Shown: positions 32,824 to 45,189 of the stretch, in pieces
How positions within the stretch are numbered: the first letter of the stretch is position 1
How the letters are laid out: each line of letters begins with the position of its first letter
Assembly (NCBI GenBank): GCA_022496805.1
Contig: CM040085.1
Span: forward strand, 24,085,811 to 24,149,810
Length of the DNA stretch: 64,000 nt
DNA from: Pohlia nutans
Lineage: Eukaryota; Streptophyta; Bryopsida; Bryales; Mniaceae
Reading direction: 5' to 3'
Position numbers and translations under genes: made by a program
Notes under the pieces: generated by a model
Databases searched by the model: none
The model's input: the letters and a program-made list of their open reading frames with translations, nothing else
What the model was told of the DNA's origin: nothing

Positions 32824-33995
32824 CACTATAAGAAACTAGTGTTTTTTGTGATGTTCAAAAAAATGTGAGAAGACGTTTAAAAAAATAGGGTCGATGTCAC
32901 TTGGAACGTCACCTAAAATTGCCCAAAAAAAACAGGCCAAAACATGCATGAAATTCACTTTAACATGGTGGATGTCTGAAGTGACATGCGTTTTTTGACG
33001 TGCGTTTGCAAGCCCAGAAGGTGTGCTATGTGGATGCCACGTCGTCGCCACATCAGCGGCACATTTACAGGCAGTGCCACGTGGGAATGGTTTTCATCCG
33101 ACCCCTTGGTGATGTGGCAGACGACGTGGTCCCGCCAAAATTTGACGTGGACTTGCCAGAAGATGACGTGGCATGCCCCGCCAGCAGAGATTTGGGTGGT
33201 TTTCGAATCATTTGGACGTCCCATGTGACATCCGATGTGTTTCGGTAGACATCCTTGGTGATAGAGAAGTGTTCACCGAGACGTCTGTATTGACGCGTAC
33301 GATGTCTGATTCAACATTTTCGCGGGCGGACCTAATGTCACAATTGATACCATGTTTGATTTGGCCATGTCAGTGTAGATGTCGTCACCAACATCGAGTA
33401 TGACTACTGTGCATGTTCGTCCCGTCGTGGCTGACGTTGCAGAAGACATGGGAGATGTCGCGACAAATATCAGCGTGTGGATAATGACATCTCTTGAGAC
33501 ATGGTCGTTCGAATGTGTTGAAATTGTCCGCGTCAAAAGGATGTTCTACACGTCATAGAAGACATCATCTTGAACAGCCACTCATCTCACCGAGCATGCA
33601 GACGTTAGTATGCGAACGTCCAAATTATTCTATGAGACGTCTCGACCAACGTCCAATATGATGTTCTACACGTTATGAAAGACATCATCTTCAAGAGCCG
33701 CTCGTCTAACTGAATATGCAGATGTCACTATGCGAACGTCCACAATATTGTCTCGTATGTCTCTTCCAACATCCACAATGATGTTCTACCCGTTGTACGA
33801 GACATCATCTTGGACGGGCACTAGTCTCAGTAAACATACACACGTCCCTATGCGAACGTCCACAATATTGTCTCAGACGCCTCTTCCAACATCCACTATG
33901 ATGTTCTACATGTTGTACAAGACATCATCATGGACAGCCACTGGTCTTAATGAATATACACACGTCACTATGTGAACGTTACTATATTATTTGAT
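32824..33995. mobile_element. CACTA-like element fragment, GC-rich
   Basis: Begins CACTATAAGAAACTAGTG, a typical CACTA-transposon end, where the family D sequence is interrupted. The interior has many GACGTGGC/GCCACGTC and GACATC words. No matching TAGTG end is seen on the right, so the far end is decayed or truncated. The open frames at 32955-33403 have no protein-like features. Confidence 0.6.
33539..33995 (+). repeat. About 120-bp tandem repeat, nearly four copies
   Basis: Units start near 33539, 33659, 33779 and 33899 with ATGATGTTCTACACGTT-like sequence, continue through AGACATCATCTT and TATGCGAACGTCCA, and end with CTCTTCCAACATCCA. Each unit has ATGATGT/ACATCAT ends that can pair. Confidence 0.9.
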
Positions 33996-34510
33996 TTGAT
34001 TTGATTAGAAAGGCGATGATTTGTGAAACTTTTATGCCTCATTTTGCGTTGCAGTGTATCAACAAAAAATTTGAAGATTTTAATCTAAACGTGCTCTTGA
34101 AAAAGTCAACTCATAAAATTAAGCAACCAGGAAATCTCTAAAAATCACTACACTTAGAGTATTACATTTCTGAAATCCATCACAACAAATTTCATCCACA
34201 AATTGTCAATATCTTATTTGTAATTGAAATACAAAAAAAATTGAATTTTAAGTTTCAAGTTTTGTTCAAAATATTAGTGATAGCAATCGCAGATCTAATT
34301 GTATGGATGGAATCTAAAATTTATAATGTACAACTTTTATTCATACATCAAGTTCAAAATATTCCTTTTAGTTGCATTTTATAATGCATCTTTGCATAAC
34401 TGCCCAATCTGGACGGGATGAGGACATTTAGAGGTTAAAAATAGGTTGTGTTTGGCATTTCAAAATAGACCAACAATGTCAATTTGTATCTAATATTTTA
34501 CTAGGTCTAT

Positions 34511-34809
34511 GAGCATCCGCACCCATGACCCACTCAATAACTAAATGAAAAATGCTAACGGCCCATCAAAAATGCCTCTTGACCCTCAATCATAGAATGT
34601 TAAGAAATGGCCCTTCAAATCTAAATTTAGTTTACTATATCCCACATTCTACTTGTGATTGGTCCATTGACTATTTGATGTGCATTTTTGGAGGCACTTT
34701 TGGTGTTTGAGGAGCGTTTGAAAATGGAGGAGTGTAACATCAAGGGCTCTTCAAATGTAGATGAATAATTTTAGCGAGTCAACTTTAACGTATATGGGTG
34801 CGGATGCTC
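34511..34809. mobile_element. MITE with GAGCATCCGCACCCAT termini
   Basis: TIR GAGCATCCGCACCCATGAC against reversed GAGCATCCGCACCCATATAC. Same family as 42897-43191, inverted (AGAAATGGCCCTTCAAAT, TTGTGATTGGTCCATTGACT). AGAGCATCC ends are common in plant hAT-type MITEs. Confidence 0.85.
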
Positions 34810-34834
34810 TAACAATACAATCGACACTACTTGT

Positions 34835-35348
34835 TTAATCCTTTGACATGCTTTGTGTCCATGTAATGAACAATGAACAAGCTGTAAACCTTCTCTTGAC
34901 TACATCTTGTACAATTTTCATTCATCCAATTTTTCTTTGGTTCTTGGGCTAGTTGACTACCATTTGTACGGTATGGATCTTCAAAATAAGATATTATGAT
35001 TTTTTTTAAATGACAAAATTGGTTTATGTCAAGTTTAATTCTTAGTTCAAAAAGTGAAACCTTAACAATGATTTTCCAAATTAAATAGAATCGAATAATG
35101 GAAATTATACCATCTCATAGTGCATATTATTCCAACTTTGTTATTATTTTTCACTTGGGATTTTATAACGAATTTCAAAAGAAAACCTTGCAAAATTTAT
35201 TAAAATTTATTAATAAATTATATGATAAATCCAAATGTGATCTACACATTGAGATTTATAACTTTTCTTTATATACCAACTCCATTTTTGTGATTTATCA
35301 AACATTCTATAACTCATTTTTGAAATCAGTGGTAAATTTGGACATTAA
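34835..35348 (+). mobile_element. TTAA-flanked family B element, uninterrupted
   Basis: TTAA-TCCTTTGACATGC ... TTTGGACA-TTAA, 514 bp. Shares its right TTAA (35345-35348) with the family D element. Confidence 0.85.
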
Positions 35349-35919
35349 CCCCTAACTGCCCAACCATGCATATTTTGCATGATGTACGGATTTGAACTCC
35401 GATTTCTCATCCATCATGCACTTTTTGCAGCGTGGATTTTTTATTGAAACTTTTATAGGAAGTTAGCTTTGTGCATGTGTGATCAATTAGAAAGGGGATG
35501 ATTTGTGAAATTTTTATGCCTCGTTTCATGTTGTAGTGTTCCACCCATAATTTCAAAGATTTTAGTCTAAAAGTGCTCTTGAAAAAGTCAACTACTAAAA
35601 TCAAGCAACCAAAAAATCTCCAAAAATCACCACACTTAGAGTATTACATTTCAACCCATCCCAAAAAATTTCATTACTAGATTGTCAATATCTTATTTGT
35701 AATCATATTACAAAAGAGCTCTAAATTTTAAGTTTGAAAACTTATACACAAATATTGGTGATAGCAATCGCAAATCTAACCATATGGATAGAATCTAAAA
35801 TTAATAATATACAACTTTTATTCATTCATCAAGTTGAAAATATCTCTCTTAGTTGCATTTTATAATGCATCTTTGGAAAACTGCCAAATCTGAAAAGGGT
35901 GAGAACGTTTAGGGGTTAA
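35345..35919 (-). mobile_element. TTAA-flanked family D element, uninterrupted
   Basis: TTAA-CCCCTAACTGCCCAACC ... GAACGTTTAGGGG-TTAA. Other copies: 32688-34438 and (reversed) 58027-58599. Non-coding. Confidence 0.85.
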
Positions 35920-38900
35920 AGGGTGAACAATATTGTTTGTTTGGGACACAACAATAACACTTGTTTGCCCTATAATTAATAATTATTTGGTCCAAGGATA
36001 TTACTTCCTTCATGACATTCTTAAGCCCTAAACTTTGTACCCCTACTAAAGTTTCCAAGATTTTCTCCAATGCTTTTGGATGCTCTTTGTTTTCACATCT
36101 TAAGTTTTTTTTACTTGCTTGACTCCTACTAAATTCCCTTATATAATGGCAAGTGTCATCTTTCACTCCATATTCTAAGAAAAAATATTGTATTAGTAAA
36201 AATCCGTCCAAACAGTAGGCGGTGTAGTACCCTACTGCTTAAAAATGATATGTGTGAGATAGGTTCTAGTGAATGTTTTCCTTTCTCAAAGAACATACTG
36301 GTATCGACTATTGACATAATGCAACCTACTCATATCATGTGACTAGTATTTTGTAACGCCTATCAAAGTCCCTTTTCTTTTTCATTAACTTATCTTTTTA
36401 TTGTCATTTTGAAAGGCATGTGAAAACGAGGTGTCAAAGTGGCAATACAAAAGAGGTGGTAATCATTTAGAGCTAAGATAATCACTTAGGGTTAAAGTGA
36501 GGTGGAAAATCCTAGTTGTATAAAAGTTTCAAGGCTTTTTATTGCCACTGCCATCACTACCATTTCTAAGGTGAATCTTTCATCACTCATGGCCTATACA
36601 AGTTTGAAAATTAGAAGTTGGATATTGTATGATGGTGGGTTTTTCTCAAAAAACTCTTCAATTTCATTCCTAGCTCAAAACAAATGGTGTCAAGAACATG
36701 CCCTAAAATAAATTATAGTAAGGTTAAAGCAACTTACAAACACTTGAAAATTAAAAGAAAATCTAGGTCATTTTTTTAGTGAAGTGAAGAAAATATCTAG
36801 GTTGAAATTAAGTGAAGAAAATTTCTTTTGAGAATGAGTGGTTGTATACTTAGTTTGACAAAAAATGAATAAAATATTTGAAGTCAAAATTGAGTCTTTT
36901 TCTCTTTGTGAGAGGTTAAGTAAGAATGAGTTGTCTAAGATCTATAAGGGAGGGACCTATAAGTGTCTCTTATAGTGTAACTACCGGTTTAATCCCATAA
37001 GGACGGACCTATAATCATGAATTGAGTTTTACTTGAACACTCAAATTTGTACCTTAAAATTAGATAAGAATTATAATTTATATTTTTAGTAAATGAAGGC
37101 ATGTGCCACCTACAAATAGTTATTTTTTGTGATGAAATTTGATGGAATTCTAATTTTTTAATAATCATTAGAATGAATTGTTGAGAAATTTCATTTCATT
37201 ACAAAATATGTTCGAAAAATCCATTTTTCCCGTGTGTGTAAATCATAATGAAGAACACTATAGTAGATGAAATCATCCATGTTTTTAAAATTACGTAAAT
37301 CATTACCTTGTACTAATAGGCGCTCACTTTGAAATTACAATAAATCATTGAATCTTAATTTTTTTGAAAAATCTCAAGTTGTAGTGAAACCCAAACTTTG
37401 TAAGTTATATTTTTCTAATGACTGTCACCATAATCAATTGAAATTCTCTTTCATTCACCAATAAGACCTAATAAGATTCAAACATTCTAAAATAGTACCT
37501 ACGTTCAATTGGTATTAATTGCAACTATGACTGCATGCATCTTAGTTGAATTAGTTTTAGAAAATTTGATCACAACGTTCATAAATTACCTTGGTTTGGT
37601 TCCTTTTTTGCATTAGAAGAAATCTGAGGTCTCTAAAAGGCTATGAGTTCTCATGCACAAACATTGACAATTTTTTTTTTTAAATTGACAAATTTAAATT
37701 TTTTTAATTTGATGTGAATCTGATGTCGTCACCTCTTGGGCTGGATATTTATTTTTAATAATAATTTAAAATATGAATATGAATATAAATATTTAATACT
37801 TTTTAATAATATCTTCTTTAGATTTTTAATTTTTAATTTTAAAAAATATTTTATTAAAATAAAAATTTCAATAAAAATTTAGATTTTGGCACGAGTCTTA
37901 AAACGGCCCTATTTAGGCTTCAAATCTCTTCTAATGCAAGAAAACTCTTAACTCCAAAGCTTCCAAGAGACCATTTTGTAATCGCAACCCATTTTTCCAA
38001 GCTGCCGAGGCCTAAAAATATAACTTTTTTTCAAAATTAATACGACGTCATAGATAAACAAGTCTTCTTTTCAAACCAATTGGAACTATGTCCATTAATT
38101 TGATCAAAACACCACTTAGGGGGGTTTTTCGAAGTGAAACACCTCAATGTTAAAAGGCAGTTTCAACACTTCGAATAGGCTTGTTAACTACTTCATCTTG
38201 TGGATGGTAAAAAATGGCACATCATTTCAATTATTTTTTGGGTTTGAGAGCCCATCAAAACAAGGCTGCCCGAATTTTTTAGGGCCAAAAATTTCAAAAT
38301 CTCGACTTCATTTGCTATAATCTTGACATGCGTATAGTCAAATGTTTTGAAATTTTGAAGGATGGTTTATAAGGCATAGGAGTACAAGATCCGACATTTG
38401 GAATGTGGAAAAAAGGTTTTGAAAAGCATTCAAAAATCATCAACAAAAATGTCCAAAATGAGGCAGTTTTGGGTGGGGGACCCCCTTCGGGCGTTTAAAG
38501 GTTAAATTAAAGATTCATAATGTTATTGTAGAAGCATCATTCTTTATCATTGATGAATGATGCCTCTATTGTAGCATTATCGAAAACACAAGAGAAAATC
38601 TACATGTTCCACAGTGGGACACAATACAAGCGTCTCATTGTGGTTAATGTCCTATGTACCAGTTCACTTGTTCAACTTTTTTGCAAGTACTCAAAACATT
38701 AACCAAAACAAGATACTTGGACCAAAATGTTTCAAGTCAATATCTTTCATGTTTTCTCCTATGAAAGGGACCAAACCAATAACACTCATTTCGTTAAGAG
38801 TGGACCACATTTCATTGAAACTGGACTACCAGATTGGAAAAGTGATGGGTGTGCTGCCCTTCTCAATAGAGATAGGTCCCCAATTTTTCTATAGTGTTCT

Positions 38901-39195
38901 TATTCTACGAAAGATTAGGACAATTATTCCTGGACAGAGAGAATACCACCCAACACTCAATTTTGCCCTCGTGTACTCACAACATACATTCTAAATAACA
39001 AATGCATATCTCTTGTACATAATAGCATAATTGATAAATGGGTGGTAAACTAGTAATGGGTGGTAAACTAGTAATGGGTGTGTCTACCTTGGATTTTTCT
39101 CTTGTGGTCTGGATCGACAATGCAGTGTAGGCTTGGTTACCAGAACAGGAACTTTCCAAGTGTCATGTGGACGTTTTCCCTGAGTCTACACAAGT
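35920..39195. other. Non-coding, no gene recognised
   Basis: A 26-nt-arm imperfect hairpin lies at 38517-38580 (GAAGCATCATTC / GAATGATGCCTC). GCGTTTAAAGGTTAAA near 38491 resembles a TTAA-element terminus, without a clear partner. The 126-codon frame at 38614-38994 starts on GTG and is not protein-like. Confidence 0.4.
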
Positions 39196-39579
39196 TTAAC
39201 TCTTAAACGTCAAAGCAAGCCCCACGGGCTTGTTATAAAGGAATAATTGAGGAAAAAAGTAGATTTTCTCAACCAAATCAAGCGAGGATTGGTGCGTTGG
39301 AAAGCTACTGAAAAAGCGATCTATATTGCAAATTTGCGCCTCATTTGGGAGATTGTGGAGTCATTGACAAGCAATCAAAGTTATTTAAATGAACAGGAGT
39401 TGAGGTTGGGCATCAGAGGTCGTTTCTTGAAAAGTGCCGCAGTGCTACAGTGCCGCAACACTGCTGGCCAGCAAAGCCGCTTTTTCATTTTTTCGTTTTT
39501 TTTTTTTTTTTTTCGCCTCTGAAAATTTAGATGCCTTCCGGACTGCCTCGCCCAGGCCCTCTTGACGTTTAAGGGTTAA
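39196..39579 (-). mobile_element. TTAA-flanked family F element, inverted
   Basis: TTAA-CTCTTAAACGTCAA ... CTTGACGTTTAAGGG-TTAA; reverse orientation of 23258-23637. Has a T tract of about 18 near 39498. Confidence 0.85.
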
Positions 39580-40119
39580 ATCCCTAAACGCCTAGGTCTA
39601 TAACAAATCATGTGTGGAATCATGTTTTACATGTCCCACTCAATTTTGCCACTATAAATAAGATAAAAATTCAACTTTATATTTTTAGTGGGTGTCTACT
39701 ACAAATCATGATTTTTTCATAAATTTTGGTGGAAATTTGAAATTATTGTGATTTTCTGAAGTGATTGTAAAGAAAATTCATATCAATTAAAAAATTATAT
39801 TCAAAAATTCCATTTTTTTACTCAAAGGTATAAATTACACTGAAGAAAAGTACATTAAATGAAAATCATCTGTGCATCTAAATTTAGAATAAATCATTAC
39901 ACCATGGTAATACCCACCAAACTTGTAACTCTAATACAACACTCAATTTTCAAAGTTTTTCACAAATTCAAAGTGAACTAAAGACTAGACTTGACAAGTT
40001 AAACTCAAATGTAATAAAACTCATCTTCATGACGTAAATTTAGTTTACGCAAAAAAATCCAAAAATCCAAAAATCCAAAATACATGACATAGTGAACCAT
40101 TTTTACGTCTCTTTTTGAA

Positions 40120-40357
40120 GTTGGAACCTCATGTAAAATCCAAAAATAACTTGAATAACCTGAATTTAACTTGAAGAGGTGGCATGAGCAATGAAAATCC
40201 TTCACGAAAAGAATTGAATGGAAATCACCCGTTTAGCAGTTGGAACCTCATGTAAAATCCAAAAATAACTTGAATAACCTGAATTTAACTTGAAGAGGTG
40301 GCATGAGCAATGAAAATCCTTCACGAAAAGAATTGAATGGAAATCACCCGTTTAGCA
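40120..40357 (+). repeat. Exact 119-bp tandem duplication
   Basis: 40120-40238 and 40239-40357 appear identical (start GTTGGAACCTCATGTAAAAT, end ACCCGTTTAGCA). No mismatch was seen by eye, so it is recent or an assembly artefact. Confidence 0.9.
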
Positions 40358-40420
40358 GTTGGAATTGAACAGCACTTGAAAGCCAGATTTTGGCTGCAAC
40401 GGCGTTGAGGGGTTTACGTT

Positions 40421-40583
40421 CACAGGGAACCTTGTCCAATTTACCAAGCAGTAATGGGTACAAGAATGATGGTAAATTCTTGGTAATCACTTGCTAAATT
40501 GAACAACCACTTGCAAAACTTGCTGTAAACAGCAGTTTGGCAGTAATGTTTACTTCCCAGTGAATTGGACAAGGTTCCCTGTG
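40421..40583. mobile_element. 163-bp MITE with CACAGGGAACC termini
   Basis: 21-bp perfect TIR starting CACAGGGAACCTTGTCC; 3-bp duplication GTT at 40418-40420 and 40584-40586. Confidence 0.9.
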
Positions 40584-40591
40584 GTTATACG

Positions 40592-41570
40592 GAAATGGAA
40601 AACTGCAGGTCACTTCAAGTTATAATAAGTCAACCGACTCGATAAGTTATACGGTATCAGACACTTCAAAGTCAGAAGAGCTGCAGGAATTAAGTCTCAG
40701 CTATTTAGCTTAACTTGAGAGTTGCTTTTGAAACAATCAAATACACAAAGAGTTGCGCAGCGGCACGTCAAGTGCATGGAAACAGCCAACGAAGACGATC
40801 AGCTACTGTAGTGTAGTCTGCAGGCATAACTTATATACCGTGTATGCATGATTGCATTTAAACTCAGTGTTTTCTGGAAACTAGAAACAGTGATGCCACA
40901 CAAGCTAGGAGATCGAGCTCCCAATAAAAGAGGAATGGAATGATGCCCATGTTAGGGTTTCGCTTTTTCTACGTGGTCACTGGGTTTAACTACTGAACTT
41001 ATCGATCCATACACAAGGAGAAATAAAGACATTCCCACATGGGATTTCATATGGGAAGTGGGACAAAATTCCCAGAATTGTAACTTTCTTGTAGTGTATT
41101 TTGATCTGGGAAAGTTACAATCGTGTCCCTGTTTCCCATATGGGAATCTTGTGTTTATCTCCCTGTGATAGAGAGGACGGATCTATCCCGGAAACGGAAA
41201 TGGAAAACCGCAGAATGATCATTTCAGCTACTTATAATAAGTGCACTGAACTCGATAAGTTGTAGGGTATCAGACACTTGAAAGTCGGAAGAGCTAACTT
41301 ACTGTTAAACTGAAGTTCTAGATTGAGAGCTGTTTTTGGAACAGTTAACACAGAGAGTTGCGTAGCAATTCAAGTGCATCGATCAGTCTGCACCGCAATT
41401 TGCTCGACGTAGCTTAATCAGTCTGGCATATGTATATGCACTGGAAACAGCCAACGAAGATGATCAGCTAGGCTGCATAACTTATATATATATATGCACG
41501 TACAGTAACTCCTGAACTTATCGATCCATGGAGAGGCGCGCCGGGATCTATCTCGGATATATACAAGTCA
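40592..41570 (+). repeat. Imperfect tandem duplication, units of about 300-600 bp
   Basis: The unit from 40592 (GGAAATGGAAAACTGCAG, CTCGATAAGTTATACGGTAT, CAGCCAACGAAGACGATCAG) recurs from about 41198 (GGAAATGGAAAACCGCAG, CTCGATAAGTTGTAGGGTAT, CAGCCAACGAAGATGATCAG). The first copy carries the MITE 41012-41167; the second has the empty site near 41520-41535. Confidence 0.85.
41012..41167. mobile_element. 156-bp MITE with CACARGGAGA termini
   Basis: Left CACAAGGAGAAATAAAGACA, right reversed CACAGGGAGATAAACACAAG; both ends then carry ATTCCCAYATGGGA. 3-bp duplication ATA at 41009-41011 and 41168-41170. The second copy of the host repeat reads GAACTTATCGATCCATGGAG with no insert. Confidence 0.9.
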
Positions 41571-42527
41571 TATGACAATAATCATTTTATATATTCATGA
41601 ATGGTCCGGACGACAGTCGATCGGTCAACCACTGCTGATGCACAGGTGTAAAGCGCCAGATCGATCAAGGCAAGAGCCAGTGGTCTGTGTGTGGGATTGG
41701 CTCATAACATTTGGAAGCCTTCACCGGCTCTGCCTTGCTCTTGACGAGAATGTGTGTAGCATATTCTTCATTATCATCCAAGAACAATCACTAGTTAGAG
41801 CCGACTTCCATGCAAGGGGGCAGTGGGTGGTCGGTCCTCCAAAGGAGAAAGCTCCACCGATATGGGTGGAAACAGGAGGATTCTAGAGTAAAAATTTCCT
41901 TTGTACCGAAATGGGTGGAGCATCGGTGGTTCTTGAGACCTCAATTCTTGTCTTCTAGTGCCTTCCACCCACCACCCACTCACATGGAAGTCCGCCCTTA
42001 CCCATGTTTTCTCACAGATGGAGGTTTTGGAAAACTAAAAGGGAAGGTAACCATGCATAGTCTTTGCTGACACATCCCCACATGCCCCTCACTTTTAAAG
42101 AGAGCAACATTATATTAAGTAATAATACTTTAAATCCAAGAATGTTGTGGTGCATGGCTGACCAATACGAAATGGGCAACCTGAATTAAAAAATTCAGGC
42201 TTGAACACTGCGCCACTTCTTTTGTCCCTCCATTGAGAATGATTTATGACCTTCGTGCTTTCTTCTCCACTTGAAAAATGAAAAATAAAGGACTGCACTT
42301 AATGCATTACATGGATGGAAATCACAAAATGCACTACAAATCACATGATGGATGAAAAGGCAGAGTGGCTGAATGCTACTGAATGTTATAGGTACACTCC
42401 TCTCGTGCATGACATTCTTGATCGAGGTCCTAGTGCTTGGTCCACTGGGGAAATCCTAAATGTCTATTGGCTGACAAATGTCCTTTTGCTGTCACAAATA
42501 ATTGTGGAATCCTCTATGAATATCTTC
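41571..42527. other. Non-coding, no gene recognised
   Basis: Somewhat GC-richer than its surroundings at 41590-42010. The overlapping open frames there (104, 86 and 62 codons) match nothing I know. A fragment reading GCTACTGAATGTTATAGG near 42375 is a terminus of the next MITE family. Confidence 0.4.
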
Positions 42528-42845
42528 ATAACATTCAGTAGCCTCTGTGACTGTTGCCTTCTCCCAACAGAATGATGTGGAATATCCCACATCATTTCAT
42601 TCCCCCAATGAAATGATGTGGGATATTCCACATCACATCAGTAGCTATGGGGACATGTGGCATTGAGCAAGAGCAATCAACCATGGTGAATAGTAATCAA
42701 AAGCACTCACTCAATCACAGTTCAACATTGTTTTGTAATTGTTTATTTGATTCAATAGTTCATTCAATTACAAATCATTGGTCATTCCATATATAAAGGC
42801 GGATGAAACTAAAAGGCACCCTCTTGGAAGGCTACTGAATGTTAT
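42528..42845. mobile_element. MITE with ATAACATTCAGTAGCC termini and an internal hairpin
   Basis: TIR ATAACATTCAGTAGCC at both ends. Positions 42571-42601 and 42607-42636 form a nearly perfect 29-bp stem with a CCCCC-type loop, each arm built on GATGTGGAATATCCCACATC. A relative is at 21628-21805. Confidence 0.8.
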
Positions 42846-42896
42846 GTTATGTAGGCATTTCGGATTTCCCTAGTGGTCCCTCCCTTAGAGCATCCC

Positions 42897-43191
42897 CACT
42901 CCTACACGCTAGAGATGACTTGCTCAAATTATTCATTTACATTTGAAGAGCCCTTGCACTTACACTCCCCCACCCTTGGAGGCCCCTCACACATCAAAAG
43001 TGCACATTAAATAGTCAATGGACCAATCACAAGTAGAATGTGAGGATGTAGTCAACTAAATAGTGATTTGAAGGGCCGTTTCTTAACACGCTAGGATCCA
43101 GAGTCAAGAAGCATTTTGGAAGGGCCCTTCGGACTTTTCATCTAATCCTGGAGTGCGAGGGACTCTGGGAGGGCTGCGGTGGAGCTGCTCT
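42897..43191. mobile_element. MITE with AGAGCATCC termini (same family as 34511-34809)
   Basis: Left AGAGCATCCCCACTCCTACA, right GGTGGAGCTGCTCT. The interior matches 34511-34809 inverted. An AGTGTTGCTACTGTAG-type segment follows at 43217-43275. Confidence 0.75.
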
Positions 43192-43819
43192 TAGGACGCT
43201 AGAGACAGAACCTGGTTTACAATGCTACTGTAGAGGCATCGTTTCTACTGTTGAGGAGTGTTGCTACTGTAGAAATGAGACCAAACCAAGACAGCTCGAT
43301 CAAGAATGAATCAGTTATGGTCAATATATTATCGTACTGTACTATGATCAACTAAGTCTTTAGCATATTTAATTGGAACCTGCCCAGAAACATCGTTGTA
43401 AGTTCGCTGCAGTACCAGTACCAGTACCTGTCTGTACATTGCAAGTCCATCTGTATGGAACGCGCATAACTGTACACAGAAGCCAAAACTGACCCTTGCC
43501 TGTGTACAAACTCCATCTGGAGATTGAGAATTTCTATAGAAATTTGCAACATAAGGGGCGGTTTACACTACAGACCAAGAGCCGTGACCAAGGAAAATGG
43601 ATTAATTCCATGGTCACACTTCAAAAAAATGTAATTTTTAAATCCCTTGGGCCTCTCACTAGGTGTAAACCGAACTTGGACCGAGACTTAAAAAATAATA
43701 AAACGGCATTTCAAGCCCATGGTCTCCTCGTTTGGCAATGGGAGAACCCTTTTTGCCTCTCTCACCACAAAATCCAGGGGACCCTTCAACATTATCCACT
43801 AGGCCTATTTCTAGGCCTT

Positions 43820-44757
43820 TTAACCCCTAAAGGACCATGCTCATTCTTAAAAAAATTCACTTTCTCGTGATGCTTTCAGAAAGGCAATTGTATCTCTTGA
43901 TTGGTATTCATGTAGAAAACTTCACCATTGAAATTCAAAAAGGACTTAGTCATGAGACTGTACATCAATTTTCAGAACAATCTACCGTATATATTACATG
44001 ATTATAAGGTTTGATTATAAGTTGATTTCTGAATTTTTTTGAAAATAAAACCAATAGGTCATTCATTGCAAACTTTCTCATAAATTTAAAAACCATGATT
44101 AGCGTTTGAAAGTTTAGGAGCATACAAAGATGTACTATATCTAGGTGCCCACAAAAAATGGTGTTCTAAAACTAAATACAACAACAATGATTGATTCTCA
44201 AAGATTTATGTTTGGGTGAATTGACTTGTTCGTGACTCGTTGGTGACTCGTTGAGCCGGTGTTTGTGATCGTTATTAATTTTTACATTGCAAAAATGTTT
44301 TAAAGAATTCAAATATATATTTGGAATATTCCAAAATATTCCAAAATAATATAAAATATGTAGAAAATATTCCAATTATTTTGAAAAGATTCCATTTAAA
44401 ATATATTTAAATATTTTCCGTAATTATTTTATAGTGTTAATGATGCAGTAATGGCAAATATTTTACATATCGGACACTTCTTTTTTTAACGAATGTGACG
44501 TCCAAGTGTGAAAACGCCCTTCAAGTCATCAACCGCCCTAACTACTATGTCCCAAGTTCACCTACGTTGACGTTTTAATTTTTTCCTGATGAATCAATTA
44601 ACGTTATTGCAAATCTTGAAGGATTTTTGTGTTCTTGAAACGAACATTTTCAATTCTCTAGTTAACATTGAGTCAAAATTATGAAATCCAAACAAGTTAT
44701 TAAAGTAATGAAATTATTCAAGGACACAATGTGTCCACCTGGTCCTTTAGGGGTTAA
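43820..44757 (+). mobile_element. TTAA-flanked family C element, full length (938 bp)
   Basis: TTAA-CCCCTAAAGGACCATG ... TGGTCCTTTAGGGG-TTAA. Partial copies at 12480-13135 and 31144-31718. No transposase frame. Confidence 0.9.
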
Positions 44758-44908
44758 GGACCTCAACTCCTTTGGTCACTTTTCTTTTTTCCTTGTAGTG
44801 TAAACCCAAGTCATCTCGGGACGAGTTGATGGAGCCAATCACAGATTTTAGAGCTGCATGGGACGATTTCTTGGTCCGTAGTGTAAACCGCCCTTAACGT
44901 TTTTCAAC

Positions 44909-45027
44909 CACTAGTAGAAAAGGTAGCGCTCCCAGGGAGATGCCCATGCAAAATCACTATACATGCATGAAATTGGGCACTACTTGCCTGGGCATCTCCC
45001 TTCACAGTGCCACCTTTTCTACTAGTG
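44909..45027. mobile_element. 119-bp CACTA-type MITE
   Basis: CACTAGTAGAAAAGGTAGCG ... CCACCTTTTCTACTAGTG; inner inverted blocks GGGAGATGCCCA / TGGGCATCTCCC. Flanks AAC and AGT do not match, so the 3-bp duplication is lost or mutated. Confidence 0.85.
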
Positions 45028-45189
45028 AGTCCTTGTTGGACCACACCCTTTCTTTACAGTGTAAACTACTAATAAAATAACGTTGCTTGGCCCAACTAAA
45101 GTTAGAGAAAATTCTCTGCGATTCCTCCGACCCCTTGACAAATGCTTGAGATTCGAAGGTGAACAGTAGGGGGCTAAAGAACGTCATGT

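Larger units (their letters stand above)
32688..34438 (-). mobile_element. TTAA-type family D element split by a CACTA-like insertion
   Basis: Left TGAA-CCCCTAACTGCCCAAGC (TTAA mutated), right GGACATTTAGAGG-TTAA. Its two parts (32688-32823 and from about 33996) match the continuous copy 35345-35919. Confidence 0.8.

Noticed and set aside
32955..33403. Overlapping GC-rich open frames on both strands
   Set aside because: No family match, all frames open at once because of base composition, and they lie in a CACTA-like fragment.
33539..33995. CRISPR-like array
   Set aside because: Units of about 120 bp follow head to tail with no spacer structure, in a plant nuclear genome; a tandem repeat.
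44906..45030. Target duplication for the CACTA MITE at 44909-45027
   Set aside because: Flanks are AAC and AGT; no match, so no duplication is claimed although the ends are clear.
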